Virus record (IMG/VR): IMGVR_UViG_3300036832_000468
Location: 1-25,486 of that record
Source: a virus
DNA length: 25,486 nt
Direction: 5' to 3' (one strand)
The notes below the pieces were generated by a model. It made no database searches. It was not told where the DNA came from and saw only the letters and a list, made by a program, of their open reading frames with translations. The translations under genes were made by a program, and so were the position numbers. The stretch's first letter is position 1; each line of letters starts with the position of its first letter. Shown here piece by piece: positions 20,802-25,486 of the stretch.

Positions 20802-21296
20802 TCAATGGAGGGTTGGGGGACGGTGAAGCTCGCTGCTGCGCAGGACGATGTCATCCGCGCCCATCCACGACATCACCGGGTGATCCAGCGTCGGCGGCAG
20901 GATCACCAGCGACAGCGGCGAGCCGTCTGGCGGGATCAGTACGAACGGCGCCCCGATCTCCTGGCCCAGCCCGATCAGCAGGTCCGACACCGCGACCAGT
21001 TCAGCCTTGGCCGTAAGATCCGACGCGAACATGGCCGGGTAGTCGTGCAGCATCACCAGAAACGGGCTTTGCTGGATCAGCGTGGCCCGGAACCGGCGCC
21101 ACAGCAGCGTTGGCCGCAACTGGCCGCCGCGCCAGCGGGTCAGCACCGGCGCCCCGAACTCCGCGAGCGCCATGAACGTGCAGCTGGCGGGCGGGGGCGG
21201 CGCGCGGTTGGCGACCTCGCTGATCAACCGCTCCCTCGACCACTGGGCCGACACGAACATGATGGATCGGCCCAGGGCTGCGACCGCTAGGTTCAT
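20802..21296 (-). CDS. Protein of unknown function (164 aa) in replication operon
   Basis: It overlaps the upstream gene stop by ATGA. The sequence shows an N-terminal MNLAVAALGRSIMFVSAQWS, a Trp/Arg segment (FGAPVLTRWRGGQLRPTLLW) and a hydrophobic C-terminal half (VAVSDLLIGLGQEIGAPFVL; SLVILPPTLDHPVMSWMGAD). The N-terminal stretch looks too polar for a signal peptide. No family is recognised. Its place between a replication-type protein and the last operon gene suggests an accessory role in DNA metabolism, without direct support. Confidence 0.62.
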   Translation of the reverse strand: MNLAVAALGRSIMFVSAQWSRERLISEVANRAPPPPASCTFMALAEFGAPVLTRWRGGQLRPTLLWRRFRATLIQQSPFLVMLHDYPAMFASDLTAKAELVAVSDLLIGLGQEIGAPFVLIPPDGSPLSLVILPPTLDHPVMSWMGADDIVLRSSELHRPPTLH

Positions 21297-21946
21297 GGCT
21301 CCGACTCCTCTGGCGGGTCCTTGGGCGCCTCCTCCATCTGGGCCAGGGCGCGGCGTCGCTGTTCCGGGGTCATCCGATAGACGCCGTCCCGGTCGATGTA
21401 GGCGCCCGACGAGAGCGTCAGGCGGCCAAGCCCCTCAGGGTTGGCCGGGCCGCCTGACGCGGGGGGGCTATAGGGGGGATTCTTTGGTAATGGGAATGGT
21501 ACCCGCGCGCGAGGCTTAACACCCCCCTTAACCCGCCCATTATCCTGGGGGTTAACCTGGCTAGAATTTCCTGTGTCTTTTCCGTTGGTTGCGAGAAGCG
21601 CGGGGTTGCCTCCACGCTTGCCATTTTCTCTGCATTTTTGGCGCAAATTTTCGTCCCGAACGATGCGCCGCGAAAACACGCGGCCCTTACGGTCGCGGCT
21701 GAAAACGCCTCTACGCTCAAGCTCCGCGAACAACGGCTCGACCTCGTCTTGATCCTTGCCGATGAGCCGCGCGAGTTCTGGCGCCGTGATCGGCTCGCCC
21801 TTCACGGCCAAGTAGCCGGGCCGGTCGGCCAGGGCCATGACCGTCAGCATCCGCATCCACAGGCCCTGAGCCGCCAGCGAACACGTCCTCAGGCCTAGGT
21901 CGTTGCCATAGTCGTTCCAGAAAAAGCGGGCGTAGGGGTTGCTCAT
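21293..21946 (-). CDS. Phage replication protein with winged-helix N-terminus (DUF1376-like)
   Basis: This is a 217-aa protein. Residues 1-95 (YARFFWNDYGNDLGLRTCSL; AAQGLWMRMLTVMALADRPG; ITAPELARLIGKDQDEVEPL; RRGVFSRDRKGRVFSRRIVR) match the DUF1376/primosomal type of N-terminal winged helix found in phage replisome organisers, with the W...L..L.....AL pattern and a predicted wing. The remainder is basic and Pro/Asn-rich with NGKRGGNPALLATNGKD, a linker for a partner-binding site. Such proteins recruit host DnaB helicase or its loader to a phage origin. No helicase-loader ATPase is present here. Confidence 0.72.
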   Translation of the reverse strand: MSNPYARFFWNDYGNDLGLRTCSLAAQGLWMRMLTVMALADRPGYLAVKGEPITAPELARLIGKDQDEVEPLFAELERRGVFSRDRKGRVFSRRIVRDENLRQKCRENGKRGGNPALLATNGKDTGNSSQVNPQDNGRVKGGVKPRARVPFPLPKNPPYSPPASGGPANPEGLGRLTLSSGAYIDRDGVYRMTPEQRRRALAQMEEAPKDPPEESEP

Positions 21947-22212
21947 GACGCGGCCCGCTCCCGCGCCCGCTTGACGCCATAGGACACCGTCGAGTGGTCG
22001 CGCCCGGACATGAACCGGCCGATCTGGGAGAGGCTATAACCGGCGTCCCTCATCGCCGCCATGGCCACCTGCCGGGGCCAGGAGTAGACCCGCTCCCGGC
22101 CGCCCCGCCTGAGGTCTGACAAGGTCAGGTCGTGCTCGGCGGCGACCCGCTCGGCGATGGCGGCCATGCTCGACCGCCCCAGCCTGATCCAGTCCCTTTG
22201 CACGCCGGGCAT
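21943..22212 (-). CDS. Stand-alone DnaA domain IV protein
   Basis: The 89-aa product corresponds to the C-terminal DNA-binding domain of DnaA only. An N-terminal helix (SSMAAIAERVAAEHDLTLSD) is followed by the RQVAM motif (47-51) and SLSQIGRFMSGRDHSTVSYG, whose RDHSTV (71-76) is the DnaA-box recognition signature. The AAA+ motor (domain III) and DnaB-binding domain I are absent. It may bind DnaA boxes on phage or host origin, mark a phage origin for the co-encoded winged-helix protein, or block host initiation. It overlaps the next gene by ATGA and follows the GcrA-like gene by one base. Confidence 0.85.
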   Translation of the reverse strand: MPGVQRDWIRLGRSSMAAIAERVAAEHDLTLSDLRRGGRERVYSWPRQVAMAAMRDAGYSLSQIGRFMSGRDHSTVSYGVKRARERAAS

Positions 22213-22213
22213 G

Positions 22214-22780
22214 TCACGCGACCAGCGGCGGGTGCATCACGGCGTAGTGGCCAGGGCAGTAGGCGAACCCTCCAGTCGGGTTGCAACATGACAGAGTGTC
22301 GGCCCCGTCCGGCTTGACCGGATAGGGACATTCCCGAGGGCCGCGCTCGGTCCATGGCTTGGCGTTGGGCGAGGCCACCGGGCCGGGGCCGGGCTTGGGC
22401 GGCCGGGGCCGGGGGACCTGCTGCTGTGGAACCCGGACCACGGGGGCCCTGGGCGCGCCCTGGTTCTGCCAGCCCAGCCGGGCGACCCGGCCGATCACGG
22501 CGTTGCGCGAGCAGCCCAGCTGCTCGCCGATGGCGGTGTAGGTCAGGCCGTCCCGTTTCCACAGCCGCTCCAGCAGGTCATCGCGCTGGGGCGTCCAGGC
22601 GGGGCGATGGCGCGGGCTTTGCCAGCCCATCCGCCAGACCTGCCCCATCACCGCGCTTTCGGTGCGGTCCAGGCGCAGGGCGATGGCGTGGTAGTCAAGC
22701 TGTTCGACGTTCCACAGCTGATTTAGGAGGGCCTTCGCCTCGGCCGTCCATGGCCGAGATTGAACAGTGGTTCGCTGCAT
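22214..22780 (-). CDS. GcrA-family cell-cycle regulator with duplicated HTH
   Basis: The 188-aa protein has two successive GcrA-type HTH units: residues 10-53 (WTAEAKALLNQLWNVEQLDY...MGQVWRMGWQ) and 61-105 (WTPQRDDLLERLWKRDGLTY...AVIGRVARLGWQ). A Pro-rich linker (106-140) precedes the GcrA C-terminal domain (about 149-184): RECPYPV, CCNPTGGFAYC and PGHYAVMHPP with C151, C165/C166, C175 and H178 in family positions. Chromosomal GcrA binds methylated GANTC through one HTH and sigma70 domain 2 through its C-terminus. The duplication is unusual and may allow binding to a pair of sites. Gene order (ParB fold, GcrA, DnaA domain IV) is notable. Confidence 0.9.
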   Translation of the reverse strand: MQRTTVQSRPWTAEAKALLNQLWNVEQLDYHAIALRLDRTESAVMGQVWRMGWQSPRHRPAWTPQRDDLLERLWKRDGLTYTAIGEQLGCSRNAVIGRVARLGWQNQGAPRAPVVRVPQQQVPRPRPPKPGPGPVASPNAKPWTERGPRECPYPVKPDGADTLSCCNPTGGFAYCPGHYAVMHPPLVA

Positions 22781-22797
22781 GGCCCTCCCTCATCGTG

Positions 22798-23703
22798 TCA
22801 GCCTTCGGGTTTGGGGAATTCCACGCCCTGCTTGGCGCGCCAGGGCTTGAAGGTGCGCCGCCCGTCGATCCAGGCGTTGTAGGCGCGGATGAAATTAGCG
22901 GCGGTCTCGGGTCCGCTCAGCCTGACCTGCCGGGCATAGTGCTCGATGTAGAGCGTGCGCAGCTTGGCCACCGGATCGGCGGCGTTCTCGATGCCGATCC
23001 CGGACACCGCGACCTCGTAGAACGCATGGGCCTTGGCCTCGTCGTGCTGCAGGCAAAGGTAGTAGGCGGCCCCGATGGACCCGACCGAGGTCTGGAACAG
23101 GCCGTTGAGCCGCCACGCCTCGCGTAGGGAAGGCTCGCGCACGCCGGGGTGCTTCTCCAGCGTCGCCAGCAGTTCATCGGTCGACGGGCGGGCGTTGATG
23201 CCAGCGGCGTGGTCGATCTGGAACAGCAGCCGCAGGGCGGTTGCGAGGTTGGTGGTGTTCTTCTCGCCCTGCATCATCAGCACGTGCGCGGCCGAGCGGG
23301 CGATGCCCTGGTCGATGGTGTGGCGGGTCTCGCGGTCGACGCCGAACACCAACAGCATCGGCACCGTGCAGCCTGACTTGATCACAGCATACAGGCGATG
23401 TTGGCCGTCGTTGAGTTCACCCGTGGCCGCGATGACGATGGTCTCGCCGTTGATCACCCACTCACCGCGCAGCATAGCGTCCCTATAGGACGAAGAAGAC
23501 CGCGCGGAATTGCCCATGATGACGGCGCGGTTGCCTTCGTTGCGCTCCATCAGACAGGCCGCCATCGACGGCGATACATCAGCCTGCACCATGAAGATTT
23601 CGGTTTGACCTCGCTTGATCCAGGCGTGTACCTTTTCCAGATCACTCATCCGCGTGTTGACGGTCAAGTCGTCCTGGGCGCGGGCGTGAATCGTCATATC
23701 CAT
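22798..23703 (-). CDS. ParB/Srx-fold protein with DGQHR motif
   Basis: The 301-aa product has a ParB/sulfiredoxin-like N-terminal domain. The GELNDGQHRLYA motif (95-106) corresponds to the GERRxxA nucleotide-binding motif of ParB, preceded by an EWVINGETIVIA strand pair and followed by TVPMLLVFGVDRETRHTIDQ. The C-terminal 160 residues are helical (ATALRLLFQIDHAAGINARP; EAKAHAFYEVAVSGIG) with no visible ParB-type HTH. ParB-fold proteins bind CTP or cut DNA. Phage DGQHR proteins of this kind are common but their role is unclear. The ATG at 23703 is chosen over upstream codons because the upstream extension runs through the promoter region. Confidence 0.8.
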   Translation of the reverse strand: MDMTIHARAQDDLTVNTRMSDLEKVHAWIKRGQTEIFMVQADVSPSMAACLMERNEGNRAVIMGNSARSSSSYRDAMLRGEWVINGETIVIAATGELNDGQHRLYAVIKSGCTVPMLLVFGVDRETRHTIDQGIARSAAHVLMMQGEKNTTNLATALRLLFQIDHAAGINARPSTDELLATLEKHPGVREPSLREAWRLNGLFQTSVGSIGAAYYLCLQHDEAKAHAFYEVAVSGIGIENAADPVAKLRTLYIEHYARQVRLSGPETAANFIRAYNAWIDGRRTFKPWRAKQGVEFPKPEG

Positions 23704-23742
23704 GGTCTTATGTCCCTCGTTGATCGCCCCTTGGGCGAACTC

Positions 23743-23776
23743 GGTGACATAAAGCCACAGGGTCACAGGCCTGTGA
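23743..23776 (-). promoter_or_regulatory. Dyads upstream of the leftward replication operon
   Basis: A perfect 14-bp palindrome TCACAGGCCTGTGA lies at 23763-23776. A degenerate copy of the TGTGA-N7-TCACA class (GGTGA-N7-CCACA) lies at 23743-23759. Both are in the 163-bp divergent gap (23704-23866) and so could control the operon that starts at 23703. No clear -35/-10 was found. Confidence 0.5.
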
Positions 23777-23866
23777 AGCTGCACAACCTGCACGCGACTG
23801 TATGGTAGTCGACAGAGGGCGCGGGCAGTCAGTGATCTGACCACCCTGGGGGGCCGGGAGTGGGTT

Positions 23867-24091
23867 ATGACAACGGGGAAGGAGCGACTCGGCCTCGGCC
23901 GAGTCGCCGTATGCCGCGCGTACACATTGGAAAAACGCCGACAGTACACCGGAGACGCGCCGAAGGCCGAGGCCGAGGCGCTGGCGGAACTGGCCGACCA
24001 TTGCCTGCTATGCCGCGAGTGCGACCTGTGGACCGTCGCGCTCATGGCGCCCGCGCCAGCCGGGCGAAGGCGGAGACCTCGGCGTCGGTGA
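23867..24091 (+). CDS. Small Cys-motif protein (74 aa)
   Basis: A GGGAG eight bases before the ATG supports this short frame. The product begins MTTGKERLGLGRVAVCRAYT and has C46-x2-C49-x2-C52 (CLLCREC) in an otherwise helical acidic middle, then a basic Arg-rich end. That end (AGRRRRPRRR) overlaps by 50 nt the 3' end of the opposing HTH gene and could be partly accidental. The Cys triplet is suggestive of metal binding. The gene is convergent with the Cro-like gene and divergent from the replication operon. Confidence 0.5.
   Translation: MTTGKERLGLGRVAVCRAYTLEKRRQYTGDAPKAEAEALAELADHCLLCRECDLWTVALMAPAPAGRRRRPRRR
23884..23907. repeat. Perfect 10-bp inverted repeat with two GANTC sites
   Basis: GCGACTCGGC (23884-23893) and GCCGAGTCGC (23898-23907) flank CTCG. 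Each arm includes one GANTC site (GACTC 23886-23890, GAGTC 23901-23905), the target of CcrM methylase and the context in which GcrA acts. It lies within the first codons of the 23867 frame, near the divergent promoter of the operon that encodes the GcrA-like protein. Confidence 0.6.
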
Positions 24092-24269
24092 ACATGGCGA
24101 GCTTGCCGACCCGCTTATGGTCGCGCAGCCAGATCGCCAGCAGCATGTTGCGGCTCGGCTGACGGTCGCCCAGCCGGACGTGGGCCCAATAGCTGCGGTC
24201 GAACCCATAGCGCATCGCCAGCTGGCCATCGCTGAGGCCGCTGGCCTTGATAAAGGACTGGATATCCAT
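24042..24269 (-). CDS. Cro-like / HTH regulator (75 aa)
   Basis: MDIQSFIKASGLSDGQLAMR opens an HTH (about 3-45) with recognition segment RYGFDRSYWAHVRLGDRQPS, characteristic of small phage regulators in the XRE/Cro group, followed by a helical tail (KLAMFTDAEVSAFARLARAP). The ATG at 24269 is chosen; an upstream in-frame extension to 24335 would cross the divergent operator region. It is divergent to a second HTH gene, the classic layout of a lysis-lysogeny switch. Confidence 0.78.
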   Translation of the reverse strand: MDIQSFIKASGLSDGQLAMRYGFDRSYWAHVRLGDRQPSRNMLLAIWLRDHKRVGKLAMFTDAEVSAFARLARAP

Positions 24270-24281
24270 GGCCGTGCGAAT

Positions 24282-24341
24282 TGTGATCAAGCTGCACAAA
24301 CTGTCTGCACACGGCCCAGGCGTCAAGCGTAGCAACTTGAC
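24282..24341. promoter_or_regulatory. Divergent operator region between the two HTH regulators
   Basis: TTGTGA-N7-GCACAA (dyad core 24282-24298) matches the TGTGA-N7-TCACA class with one change, and a second GCACA half-site (CTGCACA repeated after 13 nt) follows. GTCAAG (24322-24327) and CTTGAC (24336-24341) form a 20-bp inverted repeat with an 8-nt centre, so each strand carries a CTTGAC -35-like element pointing away from the other. This is a plausible pair of back-to-back promoters under repressor control. The 103-bp gap has no gene. Confidence 0.65.
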
Positions 24342-24372
24342 GGATGTGGTGGCATGGCGTCACACTGAACGG

Positions 24373-24672
24373 ATGACCATACCCCCGCATTACATCCGCG
24401 ACTGGCGCCTACATCGCGGCCTCACCCAGGAAGCCCTCGCCAAGGCCACGGGAATCGACCGGACGCTGATCGCCAAAGTCGAGCGCTTCCGCAACCGTTA
24501 CAATCAGGACATTCTGGAAGGCATCGCCAAGGCGTTGCAGTGCACAACGGCCGACCTGCTGTTGCGTCACCCAGACGATCCCGATGGGCTCTGGGCCGAG
24601 TACAACGCCATGACCCTCGCCGAGCGCCGCGAAGCCATCGCCTACGTTAAAGGCCAGCGCCGCGCCAGCTAA
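24373..24672 (+). CDS. XRE-family repressor (CI-like, no autoprotease domain)
   Basis: This is a 99-aa protein. Residues 8-65 form a canonical HTH: IRDWRLHRGLTQEALAKATG, IDRTLIAKVERFRNRYNQDI, then LEGIAKALQCTTADLLLRHP. The C-terminal 30 residues (DDPDGLWAEYNAMTLAERRE, AIAYVKGQRRAS) form a short dimerisation-like tail, without a LexA/S24 protease domain. Repressor cleavage by the host SOS system is therefore not expected, and induction would need another signal. Divergent transcription with the Cro-like gene suggests the immunity switch. Followed by an A-run without a clear hairpin. Confidence 0.85.
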   Translation: MTIPPHYIRDWRLHRGLTQEALAKATGIDRTLIAKVERFRNRYNQDILEGIAKALQCTTADLLLRHPDDPDGLWAEYNAMTLAERREAIAYVKGQRRAS

Positions 24673-24713
24673 AAAAAATTCGCAACTGTTGAACATTTAG
24701 CCTTGCGCCTCCC

Positions 24714-24730
24714 TGTGCAACCATGTCACA
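24714..24730 (+). promoter_or_regulatory. Operator of the TGTGA-N7-TCACA class upstream of the 24767 operon
   Basis: TGTGC-N7-TCACA departs from the perfect dyad by one base. It lies in the 94-bp gap (24673-24766) between the repressor gene and the next operon. A TTGAAC about 30 bases upstream might serve as -35, but no matching -10 is convincing. It suggests that the operon downstream shares a regulator with those at 15122 and 17274. Confidence 0.6.
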
Positions 24731-24766
24731 AACTCCCTACGGTCACTGACGACCAGGGAGCCCAGC

Positions 24767-25039
24767 GTGTCGCACAACCTCGCCCCTCTTTTCCCGTTCA
24801 CCTACACCATCAACGCTGACGACGTCGGCGCGGAACTGGCCAAGTTTGAGGCCAAGCTCGCCGCCCTGCGCGCCGAGCTGCACCAGCGCATGAAGTGGCG
24901 GGCGCGCTACGGCTACAGCTACAGCATCCTGGCGCAACCGCGCCGTTCCATCGCCATGTATGACGGCTGGGTCCGCAACGGCCGCGCCAAGCTGCGCCAG
25001 ATGGCGGCGCGCCCCATCGAATGGAAGGCGGCGGCATGA
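24767..25039 (+). CDS. Early protein of unknown function (90 aa)
   Basis: The start is GTG (24767), after GGGAG six to ten bases upstream. The product begins MSHNLAPLFPFTYTINADDV, then a helical coiled segment (LAKFEAKLAALRAELHQRMK, about 25-44) and a basic Tyr/Arg-rich end. It overlaps the next gene by ATGA. No domain is recognised. Its regulation is probably shared with other operons carrying the TGTGA dyad. Confidence 0.68.
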   Translation: MSHNLAPLFPFTYTINADDVGAELAKFEAKLAALRAELHQRMKWRARYGYSYSILAQPRRSIAMYDGWVRNGRAKLRQMAARPIEWKAAA

Positions 25040-25119
25040 CCCGCCCTTTTCTCGCCTACGGCCTGCTGATGGCCGTGATCCTGACCGTCGCCATAACCAT
25101 GCTGGGGCAACCGACATGA
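25036..25119 (+). CDS. 27-aa single-TM membrane microprotein
   Basis: The frame begins MTRPFLAYGLLMAVILTVAI and ends LGQPT. It overlaps both neighbours by ATGA, a layout unlikely by chance. A single hydrophobic helix (about 5-22) is predicted. It resembles the 18-aa peptide at 19468 only in kind. The ribosome-binding site is weak, so coupled translation from the 24767 gene is probable. Confidence 0.55.
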   Translation: MTRPFLAYGLLMAVILTVAITMLGQPT

Positions 25120-25486
25120 ACGCCATGCTTCCCGTCCCGGTCTCGGGCGCCGAGCTTTACCGCACCTCCACTGATGCCGCGAGCCTGTGCCGCGAGATCG
25201 TCACCCGCACCGCCATGACCATCGGCGAGGGTCCGAACAAGCGGAAATATGTCCGCGTCGAAGCGTGGCAGGCCATCGCCATCGCCCACGGTTGCATCGC
25301 CTCCAGCCGCGACGTGGTGCACGTCGAAGGCGGGGTGTCGGCCATCGGCGAAATCCGCCGCATGTCGGACGGCGCCCTGATCGCTCAGGCCGAGGGCTTT
25401 GTCGGCGAGGATGAGCCGGTTTGGTACGGCGGCGTCGTGCGCGCCTGGAAATGGGGCCAACAACGCGGGGAAAAACTTTGGTACGA
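25116..25486 (+). CDS. Conserved phage/plasmid protein, partial (3' end beyond window)
   Basis: The frame is open to the window edge (123 codons). It begins MNAMLPVPVSGAELYRTSTD. After an N-terminal helical part, KRKYVRVEAWQAIAIAHGC (about 44-62), a beta stretch (RDVVHVEGGVSAIGEIRRMS) and DEPVWYGGVVRAWKWGQQRG follow. This matches a common phage/plasmid protein pattern (xYVxVEGWxxLGxxxG...VExxTxxGxxVGxAExxCxRxExxW) often found near recombination/replication genes, though no function is established to my knowledge. The C-terminus is not visible, so the assignment is limited. Confidence 0.7.
   Translation, partial: MNAMLPVPVSGAELYRTSTDAASLCREIVTRTAMTIGEGPNKRKYVRVEAWQAIAIAHGCIASSRDVVHVEGGVSAIGEIRRMSDGALIAQAEGFVGEDEPVWYGGVVRAWKWGQQRGEKLWY

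Noticed and set aside
20153-20854. A 233-codon minus-strand frame over the convergent junction
   Set aside because: It is shifted relative to the 20266-20793 and 20802-21296 genes, runs through the large inverted repeat and has Gly/Ala/Arg-rich shadow composition.
1-25486. tRNA genes, CRISPR arrays, insertion sequences and integrase/att sites
   Set aside because: I read both strands for tRNA T-loop motifs, regularly spaced repeats, transposase or recombinase motifs and found none; TTCGAACC-like strings at about 13469 are inside a protein gene.

Overview
The window is part of a double-stranded DNA bacteriophage (or prophage) with a P22-like short-tailed architecture. The host is probably an alphaproteobacterium of the Caulobacter group. 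The DNA is GC-rich and almost gap-free, with many ATGA stop/start overlaps. The portal, scaffold and coat proteins have P22 order and near-P22 lengths. A GcrA-family regulator and an exact bacterial parS site both point to an alphaproteobacterial host. No host gene, integrase, tRNA, rRNA, CRISPR array or insertion sequence is visible.

Layout. (1) Positions 1-12801, leftward, form the late block. Read in transcription order it holds a 51-aa conserved phage protein, TerS, TerL, a 270-bp non-coding region with helically phased repeats, an HNH nuclease, a ribbon-helix-helix protein, a GH16 glycoside hydrolase, a two-helix membrane protein, a 59-aa protein, portal, scaffold, coat, an adaptor, three tail/fibre-like proteins and a gp10-like protein; a further fibre-like gene runs off the left edge. 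(2) Positions 12802-12928 are a divergent promoter region. (3) Positions 12929-20120, rightward, form the early block of about 20 small genes. Recognisable among them are DUF932, DUF3768, zinc-site and HTH-like proteins; most are conserved phage/plasmid proteins of unknown function. (4) Positions 20121-20265 are a convergent junction with a large inverted repeat. (5) Positions 20266-23703, leftward, form a replication/regulation operon: a ParB/Srx-fold protein, a GcrA-like protein with a duplicated HTH, a stand-alone DnaA domain IV protein, a replication-type winged-helix protein and two unknowns. (6) Positions 23867-25486 hold a divergent pair of HTH repressor-like genes (cI/Cro-like arrangement) followed by another rightward operon that runs off the right edge.

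How it may fit together. The phage seems to borrow the host cell-cycle apparatus. Three consecutive leftward genes carry parts related to chromosome partition (ParB fold), CcrM/sigma70-linked transcription (GcrA) and replication initiation (DnaA domain IV). A perfect 18-bp palindrome at 18672-18689 contains the universal parS sequence. Two shared operator-like motifs tie the rightward transcription units together. TGTGA-N7-TCACA occurs at four places, two of them perfect, including the repressor intergenic region. CCGTA-N5-TACG occurs at three early promoters. The most noteworthy things here are the parS site, the cell-cycle-like operon, the double-HTH GcrA protein and the two operator families.
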